From Pararge aegeria (Eukaryota > Arthropoda > Insecta > Lepidoptera > Nymphalidae): a stretch of 64,000 nt of DNA. Where the stretch lies: contig NC_053183.1 of the NCBI RefSeq assembly GCF_905163445.1, positions 9,176,001 through 9,240,000 of the forward strand. The letters run 5' to 3'. Positions 46,663 through 58,154 of this stretch are shown piece by piece. Below the pieces are notes generated by a model. It ran no database searches. It saw only the letters and a list, made by a program, of their open reading frames with translations, and was not told the DNA's origin. The position numbers and the translations under genes were made by a program. Position 1 is the first letter of the stretch; each line of letters opens with the position of its first letter.

Positions 46663-49600
46663 TTATAGCAAGGTTGCCTATTTTTTTGTACCTAATATAT
46701 ATAGCTTGCAACCTCGAACGTAAATGATCAAACGTAAAAAATTTAGATTTCGGTTATATCTTTAATGTTCTTTAAACTTAATTTTGAAGCATAGCTTATG
46801 CGAGGTTCTTTATAAAAAACTTGACATAAAGAAGATTCGATCCAGTAAAAATTTACTATTTTGCCTAAACATAGCAAAAACATACTATTTTTCAATTGTA
46901 AATCAAAATAGTTTTGGTAAATTGAAAATTAAATAAATAAATCGATCTGCCCACATGACAAACGAAACTGCTTCATTTATTATTCTCATCAATAAATTCT
47001 TACTTAGAGCACGAATCGTCTGATAACTCTGAAATTAAGCCCCATTCATACTGCTGTACCACGTTAAAAATTTACATATTAAACTATTGAGTGAATCTAT
47101 GCAATTAGAATCTGGCGTTCATCACACGTTCGAACGCACTTGATTTTATTAATTTAAATGCAAATATTTGAAGCTTCGTAATTTCTAGTTTAATATAGGG
47201 AGTTGCGGCAGCAAAATTGTGTATGTACCTAAATGATAAAAATTCGAAATTAATTGGATTGGTAGATACATTGATGTTTTACTTATAATATTAACCAGTG
47301 CAAAATAGAAGTTTTGCGTAACATGTCCAAAAACAAGTATGCAACGTTGCAAACTGTCAATTTTTTATTGAATTTTTGATGGATTGCAGGCGTCGTCGTC
47401 GAGCTCATCATAAATAATGTTCTTGCCTACACTTAGAGGCAATATTACTATTTAATAATAAAAAAATAGGCCAAATACTCACATAATTCTATATATATAT
47501 ACTCGTATCAACCTTATTTAGCAGCACTCTGCACCTTACATACATTTGAAAACCTTCAACACGGCTTTCTAAGAATATATTCACATGGTTCACGATATTT
47601 GATTCACATGCATGCATAAGTGAGCCCTGGAAAAAACATTTTCCCAGTCTTCAATGTTATTTAAAATACTAAATACTGCAGCAGTATATTTATAATACTC
47701 GACTGCTTTTGTCATGCATAGATATTCAATGCGAAATATCGTTGTGTTAGCGCTGTGCAATTTACTTTTATTGAACGATCCGATCCCTTGAACCGTGCCA
47801 ATATGCATGATGCAAATCTTTATAGTTATGCTAGGTAATAAAAAGTGATCGACAAATCGTTTTATATGAAACACACACTATGAAGCGTAGTTGTCACATG
47901 GGGCGTTTGCAGATGCAGAGACACACGCCACGATTTTTTGCGGTTCTGTTTAATATCGTCTGTTCAACTACTCTTAGTACCAACGTTCATCTTACCTATA
48001 CAGGATGTAACCCTAATGTTTATCACTAGCCTGACCATTTTTACCAGCCTAAAAAATATTTTTTAAAAATCGATGAGCTATGTCGTTAACTCAGTTTCAA
48101 TAATACATAATTTCTCGTCTCATAATATGATTACGAAGAGATATTTTAAGTAAACGTAGAGCTCGACTGTGTGATTCTAAGCTTTACGAATTAACACAAA
48201 CAGTAAAGTTAATATTCAAAATGGTTCAACTTAGTCGCGACTGCCGTACTAAATGAAGCCTAACCTTCAAAGCTCCCTAATGAAATCTGTTTGACATTTA
48301 ACCTTAAGTCTGTGCTTAGTATGGGAATCCAGAGATCGGAGATCCTTGTTACATAAGACCATTTACACTCGATGGCGAGTCTTTATTTTAGTTCCTAAAC
48401 GGCCATCCTAAGAGGATCACGAGCGTTCTTAAAGACGGTGTATAAGAAGCTTTACATAAAGGCCAGACCGTGGGCAGGGTAGCACACGACTATTGTCAAT
48501 GTATTAGTTGCAAACAGGTCCGAACCAATGCATTTCTGTCTTGTACGACCGGTTTACAAGCTTACCTAAGGCTAAAACGTGATTCCTTTTTCTGTATATC
48601 ACATAAGAAACTGGTTTCGAGTTGGTTTATGAAACAAATTTATTTGCATACCGATCGGATTATTGAAGAAGCAGCTATTGTTGTCTGTTATGCTATCGCA
48701 AGTGGCATCATTTCGTATGGAAATAGATCAAGCGATGGAATGTTCATACTCACACATTTATTTTACGTTTATTTTGTGTGCTTGACGGACCAAGTCGATG
48801 GCCCAAGTTTTGAGGATTTTCGATACTTAATCCCGCCAAAAATGATGAAAGTACACAATAGCACAAAAATGTACGGTTAATTTTTTTTTCAGGGGTCAAC
48901 ATAAGTATACACGTAAAAATTTTCATGCGAACAGCATCTCTAGCAAAAACTAGAATAATAAATAATAAAAGATTTATTAGTTTGTTAATTTATCTTTCTT
49001 TCACCTAGCATAAGAGCAGGGGTGTTGATGAAATTTGTATTGAGAAAAACTGAGGCATTTGAGTTATATAGGTACTTATAACCCGAAACCATACTAATAT
49101 TAATAACCGGAACGCTAATTGTTCGTTTTTAGTTTCTTTGTTTGTTCCATATATTAGCAGGAAAGTCGTCGGATCCAGTACACAAGAATATTACTAGAGC
49201 TAGTCATTCATACGTAGTAATCGGATAATTTACTCATGCACAAGGATAACCGTTTATCCGCAAGACTTAAAGCTACAGCGCAGGGTAAGAAAATAAACAA
49301 ACATCCTACCCTATTAACGTTTACCCTTACTGCACAGTCCCCTCAGGTCTCGTTATACCTGCGGACCGTGCAGGTAACAATTTCGTATTTCCCACATGGT
49401 TACATGCAGTAAACATAGCGTCATCCAAACATACGTAATTGCGTACTTACCTATAATCCTTTCACGCGTATAACTTCTAACTTCTTCTTCTACTTCTCAA
49501 CTCCAAATCCTGAAATAAACACCTGGAAGTGAAAAATGTGTATTATAATAGTGTTTTCCATTTTTTTATTCTTCCACAAAGGAGAGACTGAAAAAGATAG

Positions 49601-51419
49601 CTTTTGCGCATAATTTTCACCCTGTTTACGTTTTTATTTAATTAAATTGTAAATTTCTTTCAATTTTGTGAATTAAAGAGTTAAATTTATCTTTCCTCCC
49701 ATCATAAATAATATTCTAATTGAATATGATAACGTAGGTATTTATCGTTTTCACTATACACAATACGATCAAATACGGGCACATTGTAAGCGTACGTAAC
49801 ATACGTATGAGTTTAAATAATATATTATACATACGTATTTCTCACAACATTGTGATAAGGTTCATACTGAAATTAAGAAGACCCTGAGGGGATTACGTAA
49901 GACTTATTTTCATGAGGACCTTTATTTTTTTAAGACTGTTAGCTTTCTAACCATTATTGTGTACGCTACTTGTGGCCCAAGGTTTCACGTTCTTTCGCAT
50001 CTTGGATCCCTATTATCGGGTATAATAGATAGCTCTGATGTTCAGTTTTTTATTGTTACATTCATTTAGGTTTATTCAGGTTAATTCAACGTTCAAAGAA
50101 CAATGTTTTAACCGGTTACTAACCGAAGTTTAACGGTATGTTATAACTGGTTCCAAGCCCTAATGGATGGATGGTTTTCAAATTCTTTAACTCTGAGTAA
50201 CTTAAACTGAATTATGTAAGTTCGGTGTAAAGCCTAGTATACATTGGTAGACAATAAGTTGTGCGATTTTTGTGTCTGATAAAATGTCTAAGGAGACAAA
50301 CTGAGGCACAACTTCGTTTGTCAACGCAGACTTTAGACAGAACTCCGTCTACAGGCCTGTTGTGAAACCAAAAAACACAGGTTTACAGTCTCCCAATCGG
50401 AAAGGGAGATCACATGCAACATTTTGATAGTGTTGATGTCCATCACCGTATAGAAGCGAGACAATCAGTCTCGCCTGTAGACGATAACGACGTGATTCGG
50501 CGGTTTACACTTATTTACGTCTTGTTATATATTCTCATGTTCTTTGACTTGTAATCAACACTAAAAAAAAAATCATTCGGTAAGGGTTTTCTGGAAGATT
50601 GCCTTTATATATATTTATATTTATCCCTTAACAGTGTGCGATAAAGAATTTATCTATCTATCTATCTAAAAAGAAGCACAATATAGTCTACCACTGTGTA
50701 CTAGGCTTAAGGAAAACACGTTATGGGATCCGGGGCCGCAAGTTACAAGTTCAAACATTTTGGTGAACTTCGTACGTGTGCCGCAGATCTAATTGGGGAT
50801 CAGAAACCATGTATGCCAAATGGTAGGCGGATCAGCCGTCCATATTTTAGTAACATATTCACCAACATCGTGCCAATTAAAACTTTTCTACTTCCTTCGG
50901 TGTAACACTTGTATATAGGTCAACCTGCTCACCGATAAATATAACGTTAGTGAAGCGACTAAATTTATTTTTAAGGACAAGTTGGATAAACATTTTAAGA
51001 TACGTACCCACCTTTTTAGTATTCTACTACAAGTGTGATTATATTTGAGCCTAATTGAGCCTAATATTCGTAGTTATGAACATTAGTATCATGGACTTCG
51101 CAAAGTTACGCCTGCTTCAAGGCAATGAAATTGTACTTGAACGAACTCCATTTCCTAAGTATATAACTTATTATATGCGACTCAAAGTCCTGACTGATCA
51201 TATACAAACGCACAGCCTAACAGTTTGACAGTTTGACAGTAGGTTTCTTACATGGCGTAAATACGACCTAAGAAAGGATTTTCTGAATATTCAATCTTTT
51301 AAAGTCCGTAGTTTTTCAAGTCATATCCATAAAGCATGAAACTCTTATATTAAAATAAAGTAATATGTATTTGACAGTTTTGGAAAATTCCACCCCTAAC
51401 AGGGTGTAACCCGTTAAGA
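46663..51419. other. Long unannotated stretch
   Basis: The longest frame, 48470-48880 (136 codons, GTG start), contains several cysteines but no recognisable domain, and its ends are not splice-like. 47590-47874 (minus) and 50723-50905 (plus) are shorter. (TATC)n at 50651-50668 follows a T/A-rich stretch and may be a LINE tail. 48300-48480 and 50260-50500 are less AT-rich and may be decayed repeats. Confidence 0.4.
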
Positions 51420-51502
51420 GATGAAAAATTAAATCAGTCTTTAAGAGCCGATTTAAATACTTAATTTAAATCGGCTCTTAAAGACTGATTTAATTTTTCA
51501 TC
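51420..51502. repeat. 39-bp perfect inverted repeat (hairpin, 5-nt loop)
   Basis: 51420-51458 and 51464-51502 are exact reverse complements over 39 bases, separated by 'actta'. The stem includes 'cagtctttaagagccgattt'. No flanking target duplication or transposon terminus was recognised. Such a perfect structure must be recent or selected. Confidence 0.95.
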
Positions 51503-52089
51503 GGTTAAATAAACCCTGGGGTCAGAAATATGTATTTTACAACTAAGACGGTAAAATTCATAAGAAATTTAGGTTTATAAAGAATAAAGGTTTATTTGGT
51601 AGAACGCGCTAAACTTAAAAACTCTCAGTTATATTTTTTTTTTTTTGGATTTTGTAGCCTATTTCTTGTGGAAGGCTACAGGCTATTACACCACGTCACC
51701 ATATCACGCTACGACTTATAATCGGGGAATGGATGGGTTATGCAACGTAGTAGGTCTGCAAAAATTTATTTTTCTTATAAGTACATAAGAAAATATTCTC
51801 ATAACGGAAATAATATATACCTATACTTTAGGGAATTTAATATTTTGCCTTTAGGTGCTACAATAAAGTAAGAGTTTTATATTCTACACGCGGAGTTACT
51901 TTCCTTCCCAGAGCACGGGTCCTGTCGTAAATTTTTCCACCCCAGCTAATTTCTTTACCATGGCTTACTGCACCCCAAAAGATTTCAAAGAATAAAAAAT
52001 ATTACCGTTGACCCATAGCTTCGGATTACTATGTCATCTATTATGGTATGTGTTACCAACTGAAGATAATAAGTCGATGTTATAGCCCG
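51503..52089. other. Unannotated stretch upstream of the LINE
   Basis: A T-run at 51632-51648 and AT-rich sequence. No feature recognised; the exact LINE start is uncertain. Confidence 0.4.
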
Positions 52090-52945
52090 CCAAACCGCCT
52101 TGGGGTGTAGTGTTATGTCGGCGTCAACTTTCTGCAAGCCGACCTTCATTTAAAGGTGCAGAATGTAAAATTAAAACACCCCGACATTTCGCAATCTCTC
52201 ACCAGTGGCTCCAAGTAGCAGCAGTGCACGCAGCGGCCACACCCCGGTAAACCACGACGGCACGTGGGCCAAACCTGGTAGAGGGGATCTGTGCACTTAC
52301 GTGTGCAGGTTGCAAGCGGTCACCTCCCGCAACGTGTACAGAGACTAACTCGGCGAGGAAGGCAACCCACGCTGATAAGCACAGGGATTGGCGGAATCGG
52401 CGGGTTAGCGAGGCCTGGTGGAAGGCTTAGGGCGGCGTTAGAGGTCAAAGAGAGCGCCGGCCAGACACAGCATCCAAGCCTCTCTCTGATTGTAGCGGTC
52501 CCCCGTTCCATCAGGTACAGAGAGGCGAGGACGAGAGGGTGCATCTGTTTCTGCGCGAAAATTTATGCACCAAAATATATCCTGCGCAAATGACTGTTTC
52601 TGTTTAATGGATTCCGAGAAGAGAAAGACTTGTGGCGATAGGCAGAAGTAGAGAGGTCTGGTTGTGATGCCAACTGGGTTTTGTCTGATGCCTGCACACA
52701 AGCGGCTCAGGGAGAGTGGTCGCTTTTGCACTGCACTAGGTTAACAGTATGGATTCGGCAGCACCCTGAGTGACGAAGCAGCCCTATTTAGGGAGGCACT
52801 GCTTCCCTCGCATAGCCGGGGAAAGGACTAGAAAAGGTGTCCTAAAAAAAGCTTAACCTATTCAAATACAGAGGAAGTAACCGTGGCTGCCTCTGCATCA
52901 TATAAGTCGCGGTCGAAAGAGCAAAAAGAACGTAAATAACAAAAT
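52090..52945 (+). promoter_or_regulatory. LINE 5' leader (untranslated or short-ORF region)
   Basis: GC-rich relative to the window, with a 100-codon frame at 52291-52593 rich in Arg, Gly and Pro. No nucleocapsid-like CCHC or coiled-coil was recognised in it, so I do not call an ORF1. The segment 'ctgcgcgaaaatttatgcac' near 52551 has a relative at 4600. LINE leaders usually hold an internal promoter (family knowledge); none could be read directly. An in-frame TAA at 52946 closes the leader relative to the main frame. Confidence 0.5.
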
Positions 52946-52975
52946 TAAATATCATACATACTTGGTGCGTGGAAC

Positions 52976-55900
52976 GTGCGCACCCTCCTTGATCGAGAGA
53001 CCAGCTTGTGTCCTGAGCGCAAAACGGCTATTGTTGCACGTGAGCTCGGGCGTTATAATGTGGATATTGCTGCTCTCAGCGAAACACATTTAGCTGACGA
53101 AGGTGAATTGACGGAAAATGGAGGAGGGTATACCTTCTATTGGAAAGAAAATTCAGCGGCGGAGCCTAGAAGATCAGGTGTTGGTTTCGCGATTAAAAAC
53201 AATATTGTAAGTAGAATGGAAGAATGTCCTATTCACATTTCGGACCGCGTAACATCACTACGATTGCACTTGGCCAATGACAACTTTTTAAACCTCATAA
53301 GTGTTTATGCACCAACGATGGACAAGAGTGAGGATATTAAGGACAAGTTTTATGAAGAGGTAACGCAGACTCTATCTAGAATTCGTCCTAAAGAACAGAT
53401 ACTCTTGATGGGTGACTTTAACGCCAGAGTCGGGCGTGATTTCGAAGCTTGGCCAAATGTCCTAGGAAAACATGGAGTTGGAAACATGAATAGTAACGGC
53501 CAACTGTTACTGTCTCTATGTGCCCAATTTAATCTGGCGATCACTAACACCATGTTTAGACTTCCAGCAAAATATAAGACCACCTGGATGCACCCAAGAT
53601 CGAAACATTGGCACTTAATTGATTTTGCCATATTGAGGCAAAGAGATGTTTCTCAGGTCCAAGTTACCCGTGTTATGCGGGGTGCACACTGTTGGAGTGA
53701 CCACCGACTTGTAATTAGTAAGTTGAAGCTCCATCTTTATCCTCGTCGCCGTTCTCATGGGACCAAACATCAGTCGTTAAACGTTAGACGTCTGCAAGAA
53801 GAATCGACTAGGGAAGCTTATGTTCAAGCAGTTGGCGATATGGTTCGAGCAATAGAACTAGAAGACGGCGATCTGCTTGAGAAATGGTCAACTCTGTCAT
53901 TGGAGCTAGCTAATACCACATCTCAGATATTGGGCTCCAAATCTAATAAGAGTGATGATTGGTATGACGAAAACAATCAAGCTCTCACTGAGGCGATTGC
54001 CAAACACAGAGCTGTTTTACGACTGCATCAAGATAAACAGGTTGAAGAAGTGAAACATAGCAATGTAGAACTCCGGAAGCTAGTGCGAGAAACGAAGTAT
54101 AAATGGTGGAAAAATAAAGCTGACCACATACAGTGGCTCTCAGACACCCATCAGAGTGGAGAGTTTTATGAGGAGGTTCGCAAGTTAACTGGCTCGTCGA
54201 TACGTTCCAAGGTTCCAATTAAATCACTTGATGGTACGCAGCTAATTGCTAACAAGAGCGACCTCCTTAAACGTTGGTGTGAGCATTATAACAACTTGCT
54301 CAACGTCGACCGAGCCGTGGATCTACAATACATCGGCACGATAATGGCACTACCTACTGAATGGGAGCTAGACGAGCCACTGTCACTGAGTGAGGTCTCT
54401 ATTGCAATACAGCAGCAACGCAATAATAAAGCGGTCGGCATTGACAATCTTCCTGGAGAGCTACTAAAATATGGTGGAGACGAGCTACATAAAGCGGTCT
54501 GGAAACTTTTCATACGCATGTGGAGCGAAGAACGTATCCCAGCTGAGTTTCAGATTTCATGCATTTGCTCGCTATATAAAAATAAAGGCGATCGCTCGAA
54601 CTGCAATTCATACAGGGGAATATCATTACTAGCATCTCCAGGAAAAGTCTTTGCGCGAATTCTCATGAACCGTTTACTGCCGCTATTGGAAAAATTACTG
54701 CCCGAGACACAATTTGGTTTCCGGCCAAACCGAGGCACATGTGAAGCTATCTTTTCTGTACGCCAGCTTCAAGAAAAAAGCAGAGAGCAGGGTCAGCAAT
54801 TATTCCTATGCTTTGTTGATTTGGAAAAAGCTTTTGATAGCGTACCAAGGGAAGCTTTGTGGGTAGTATTAGCGAAAATTGGTTGCACAGAGAAGTTTGT
54901 GAGATTGATACGGCTTTTACATGATAACATGCAATGTTGTATAAAGATGCAGGGTGAGCAATCAGAATTTTTCAATGTCAGCTGTGGTGTTAAGCAAGGT
55001 TGCGTGCTTGCGCCGACTCTTTTTGCCCTGTACTTCTCAATTGTAGTAAGAGAAGCCCTGCAAACTTCTAATGAAGGCATTCGAATTCGCTTTCGAACCG
55101 ATGGCGGTGTTTTCAACCTATCTAGACTAAGAGCGTATACCAAAGTGTCTTACGACATAATAACCGAAATAATGTACGCTGATGATTTGTGTCTTGTAGC
55201 GGAATCCCCGGATGGTCTGCAACACCTAATGACTAGTCTTGATGTGTCTTGTCGCAGGTTTGGTCTTAAGATTAATGTGACGAAGACAGAAGTAATGGCA
55301 TTAGATACATCTATTGATGAGCCAATGGCCATAAAATTAGAGGACGAGTCACTTGGGCAAGTGCAGAAGTTCAAGTATCTGGGAAGCGTGATAACATCTA
55401 GGAGCCACCTTGACAGTGAGATAAATTGCAGAATAGGAGCAGCTGCTGCAGCTTTTGGCAAGCTGAGAGACAAGGTGTTCCGTTCACATGACATAAAACT
55501 ATCTACCAAGGTGAGCGTCTACATGGCAGTGGTGCATCCAAATCTCTTGTATGGCTCTGAGACCTGGTGTCTTTACCGTAAACACATCCGCACTCTGGAC
55601 AGATTTCACATCAGATGTCTTCGAGATATAATGAATATTCACTGGTCGGATCGTGTTCGCAATACAGAAATATTAAGGCGAGCAAATGTCTGGGGTATCG
55701 AGGCATACTTGATGAGGCGGCAGCTACGGTGGTGTGGGCATGTCTCACGGATGTCTGACGAAAGAGTTGCAAAGCGCATCTTCTACTCTGAACTGCAAGA
55801 TGGCAAGCGGAAACAAGGCGGCCAGCTTCTGCGGTACAAAGATGTGCTGAAGCGTCATATGAAGCAATGTTCCATAGTTCCGGCAAGTTGGGAGACCTTT

Positions 55901-56170
55901 ACAAAAGACCGCTCACATTGGCGGCGCTTAGTAAACACGAACGTGACGAAGTTTGAGTGGAGGCGACTTAAGGCGCTTGATGCTAAACGCGATGAGCTAA
56001 AGGCCCGACAACCAGCGGCCTTATCATATAACTACATTGCCGGTGTGTTGACGTGTAGCGAATGCAGCCGCACGTTTAGCACAAAATCAGGTTATGCGAG
56101 TCATCTAAGGGCTCACCAGCGGCGCTCTCAGCCGGAATCTGAAACAGTCGCTGTGACCGAATACGGTTAG
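52976..56170 (+). CDS. LINE endonuclease-reverse transcriptase, open throughout, no ATG at N-terminus
   Basis: A 1064-codon frame whose protein nicks target DNA and reverse-transcribes the element's RNA at the nick. The endonuclease (residues 1-245) shows the exonuclease-endonuclease-phosphatase signatures: NVRTLL just at the start, SETHL, YAPT, GDFNARVG, HLIDFAI and SDHRLV. Reverse transcriptase (about 500-780) shows NSYRGISLL, QFGFRPNRG, FVDLEKAFDSVP, GVKQGCVLAPTLF and the catalytic MYADDL, then FKYLGSVI. The C-terminus has WCGHVSRM and a C2H2 finger, CSECSRTFSTKSGYASHLRAH. No stop or shift is seen. The frame is open only from 52949 and begins GAWNVRTLL-like sequence with codon GTG at 52976; there is no ATG until residue 80, inside the endonuclease. 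Translation must start at a non-AUG codon, by reinitiation, or the ATG has been lost. Confidence 0.93.
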   Translation: MRTLLDRETSLCPERKTAIVARELGRYNVDIAALSETHLADEGELTENGGGYTFYWKENSAAEPRRSGVGFAIKNNIVSRMEECPIHISDRVTSLRLHLANDNFLNLISVYAPTMDKSEDIKDKFYEEVTQTLSRIRPKEQILLMGDFNARVGRDFEAWPNVLGKHGVGNMNSNGQLLLSLCAQFNLAITNTMFRLPAKYKTTWMHPRSKHWHLIDFAILRQRDVSQVQVTRVMRGAHCWSDHRLVISKLKLHLYPRRRSHGTKHQSLNVRRLQEESTREAYVQAVGDMVRAIELEDGDLLEKWSTLSLELANTTSQILGSKSNKSDDWYDENNQALTEAIAKHRAVLRLHQDKQVEEVKHSNVELRKLVRETKYKWWKNKADHIQWLSDTHQSGEFYEEVRKLTGSSIRSKVPIKSLDGTQLIANKSDLLKRWCEHYNNLLNVDRAVDLQYIGTIMALPTEWELDEPLSLSEVSIAIQQQRNNKAVGIDNLPGELLKYGGDELHKAVWKLFIRMWSEERIPAEFQISCICSLYKNKGDRSNCNSYRGISLLASPGKVFARILMNRLLPLLEKLLPETQFGFRPNRGTCEAIFSVRQLQEKSREQGQQLFLCFVDLEKAFDSVPREALWVVLAKIGCTEKFVRLIRLLHDNMQCCIKMQGEQSEFFNVSCGVKQGCVLAPTLFALYFSIVVREALQTSNEGIRIRFRTDGGVFNLSRLRAYTKVSYDIITEIMYADDLCLVAESPDGLQHLMTSLDVSCRRFGLKINVTKTEVMALDTSIDEPMAIKLEDESLGQVQKFKYLGSVITSRSHLDSEINCRIGAAAAAFGKLRDKVFRSHDIKLSTKVSVYMAVVHPNLLYGSETWCLYRKHIRTLDRFHIRCLRDIMNIHWSDRVRNTEILRRANVWGIEAYLMRRQLRWCGHVSRMSDERVAKRIFYSELQDGKRKQGGQLLRYKDVLKRHMKQCSIVPASWETFTKDRSHWRRLVNTNVTKFEWRRLKALDAKRDELKARQPAALSYNYIAGVLTCSECSRTFSTKSGYASHLRAHQRRSQPESETVAVTEYG

Positions 56171-56200
56171 GATTGATTGATTGATTGATGATTGATTGAT
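56171..56200 (+). repeat. (TTGA)n tail of the LINE
   Basis: Seven or so 'ttga/attgat' units directly after the stop codon. Short tandem repeats at the 3' end mark the priming site of reverse transcription in several LINE clades. Confidence 0.85.
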
Positions 56201-56224
56201 GGGAGTTTAAAGTTGTATAGCGTT

Positions 56225-56330
56225 TGGAGTTTGGAGGCTATTTGCTGAATCTCTCTCTCCTACTAGAGAAAAGTCTTGTGCCTAACAGTAGGTTATGAAT
56301 ACGCTGAGAATAGGTCTGATGGATGTACAA
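56225..56330 (+). repeat. RTE-like 3' tail fragment, plus strand
   Basis: 'ggaggctatttgctgaatct' through 'gcctaacagtaggttatgaa' and 'taggtctgatggatg' resembles the 3' untranslated end of lepidopteran RTE LINEs. No coding portion precedes it, so it is either a severely truncated copy or part of the LINE's own 3' end. Confidence 0.4.
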
Positions 56331-56429
56331 AATTATACTTTTTATTTAGTTTACCAAGCCGTTCCCGATCTGTTTTATTCGCTTGCGCTATGTAAGACCA
56401 GACATACAGAAATGCTTTGTTCTACAAAA

Positions 56430-56800
56430 GTACTGGTCTGTCGTCATCAATATCATAATGTCAACCAATAGACCACTGCTGGACATAGGTTAGGGAAGTG
56501 TAAAGAGTTACAAACACCACGGTATTGTGTTGCTGGGGCCAGCGGCTCCGGCTTGCGTTTACCGATGCGAGATCACCATTCCAGCCCCTTGGGACCCCAA
56601 CATCCATCAGTTCTCCGAGTTATGCGTTGCGAGTATTGCCACTATAGGTTCGAAACTCTTTAAGCTACGTCGGTAACTCTAGTTCTTCTACGGATCTGCT
56701 TATTTCTGTTACGTAAAGATACACTCCAAGCATAACTCTTTTCATCGCCCGCTGAGTGACCCTTCTTAGCCTTACAGTAAGCGAACTCGTTTCAGAGCTC
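56430..56800 (-). pseudogene. 3' fragment of an RTE-type LINE (second copy)
   Basis: The plus-strand reading contains 'ccactgctggacatagg' and 'gttctccgagttatgcgttg', then 'gatctgcttatttctgttac', as in the copy at 5900-6285, in the same (minus) orientation. Multiple stops and indels. Lies directly left of another RTE fragment at 56850-57890. Confidence 0.65.
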
Positions 56801-56849
56801 TTGGTCTTCCGACACAGATATTTTGGTAAATACTGGTCTGTAGTAGATT

Positions 56850-57890
56850 TAAATAAAATACATATATCTCTCTCTCCTATGGTCGTTCCTTCAACACTGA
56901 AGATCGTGGTCCTGGTGAGATCTCAACTTCGCGTTGGTAAACTGTCTCCATCGACTTCCGTTGGAGGCCATTTTTGCGATTTGATAGAAGCGGTCTAAAT
57001 TTGATTTTTTTAGCTGGTCTGCCCATCTTGTTGGGGACCGGCCTCTAGGTCTTTTGCCTTCGGTGTTGCCCGTAACTATAATTTTTTCCAGGCTATCATT
57101 CCCCCGCCGCATTATGTGCCCGAAATAAGAAAGCAAACGTTGGTAACATATAGACGAAAGTCGAACACTAACTCCTAGCTGCGCCAGGATAGACACATTT
57201 GTGCGCTTGGCTGTCCAGGGTATTCTCAACATGCGCCTTCAACACCACATCTCGAACGCGTCTATCCTTTGCCTTTCTCTTGCTTTGATGGTCCACGTTT
57301 CAATTCCGTAGGGGAAAATCAAGGCACGGACCAAGCGGCTCTTAGTGTTGAATGTTATGCCTCGATTTTTCCATATACTGCCAAGCCGTATCATAGCACT
57401 TTTCGCCATTGCTATGAGTCTCTTTATCTCCGGCACACAACTACCATTGTTGCATATTTGGGAGCCTAGATATATGTAATCCTCCAAGATGTCTACGGAT
57501 GGTATATTGGTGGTGTCGAGTAGATTTCCGGAGCGGTCAACTATCATTAACTTGGTCTTGCTCTTATTGATGCACAGACCAAGCTCCAAACTCTCCACTT
57601 CAAGTCTTTGCAAGAGCTCTTTCATATCCTTCATTGAGGTGGTAACGAGAACTGTATCATCAGCGTATCTAAGGTTACATATTCGCTTCCCACCTAGTGG
57701 AAAACCCCCTTTCCACTTTTCCAGTGCTTTACGGATGATATATTCACCGTACACGTTAAATAGCATTGGAGAAAGAATGCAGCCCTGTCGTACGCCTTTT
57801 TTTGTAGAGAATACATCCCAACATTCAATTTCAATTCTCACAAAAGAACGGTTGTTGCAGTAGAGATTTCGAATAAGAATATGTGTCTAG
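56850..57890 (-). pseudogene. RTE-type reverse transcriptase, 5'-truncated, single nonsense codon
   Basis: Minus-strand frame from about 57885 to 56891. It begins inside the reverse transcriptase ('LYCNNRSF' upstream of 'VFSTKKGVRQGCILSPMLFN'), passes the catalytic 'NLRYADDTVLV' and 'INKSKTKLMIVDRS', then 'YIYLGSQICNNG', and ends with the RTE tail 'LLSYFGHIMRRGNDSLEK' and 'GKRPRGRSPTRWADQLKK'. The only defect inside it is a TGA at 57236-57238 (probably from TGG, as the context FEMWC-stop-RRMLRIPW is otherwise continuous). The upstream half with the endonuclease and the first catalytic Asp is missing, as in typical truncated insertions. Its few mutations mark a fairly young copy. Confidence 0.85.
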
Positions 57891-58154
57891 ACTGAATATT
57901 AAAAATAAACCACAAAAAATAAATCTTACAAGTTATTTTTAAGCATAAAATTCTTACCAAAACGAGTAAGTTTATTATGAGACAATCTTCATGAACCTTA
58001 CAGTGTGTGATTTGGTCACATAGTTTAGAAGGTAATGTAATATTAATATTACGGGACGTCCGGAGGAGTCCACAAGTAAAGTATCCGCGTCGCCGATGTA
58101 ATAACATTACGTTACGCCTTAGTTAAGGCGGATGAAACCGCGAAGAACAACTAG
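57891..58154 (+). mobile_element. Helitron-like 3' part
   Basis: Ends 'gcggatgaaaccgcgaagaa' then 'caactag' before T. The hairpin-forming 'gcggatgaaaccgc' is the same as at 35341-35355. The preceding 'agaaggtaatgtaatattaa' and 'ggacgtccggaggagtccac' belong to the interior. The 5' end was not located; the left limit is approximate. Confidence 0.5.

Larger units (their letters stand above)
52090..56200 (+). mobile_element. Nearly complete LINE (non-LTR retrotransposon)
   Basis: A GC-richer block starting near 52090 forms the leader, followed by one long frame coding endonuclease, reverse transcriptase and a C-terminal zinc finger, and by a short (TTGA)n tail. The element is oriented plus. The endonuclease half is of the kind often mislabelled 'craniofacial development protein 2-like' in animal annotations. 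I do not assign a clade. The 5' boundary is set by the change in base composition only. Target duplications were not identified. Confidence 0.85.

Noticed and set aside
48470..48880. 136-codon open frame as a gene
   Set aside because: GTG start, no domain recognised, no flanking splice sites; amino-acid use looks like read-through of AT-rich DNA.
51420..51502. microRNA precursor
   Set aside because: A perfect 39-bp stem lacks the mismatches and length of an animal pre-miRNA, and no conservation can be shown here; kept only as a hairpin finding.
52291..52593. LINE ORF1
   Set aside because: 100 codons of Arg/Gly-rich sequence without CCHC, RRM or coiled-coil; the opposite strand is open as well, as expected in GC-rich DNA.
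54793..55509. Minus-strand frames of 116-119 codons in the LINE
   Set aside because: Shadows of the plus-strand reverse transcriptase.
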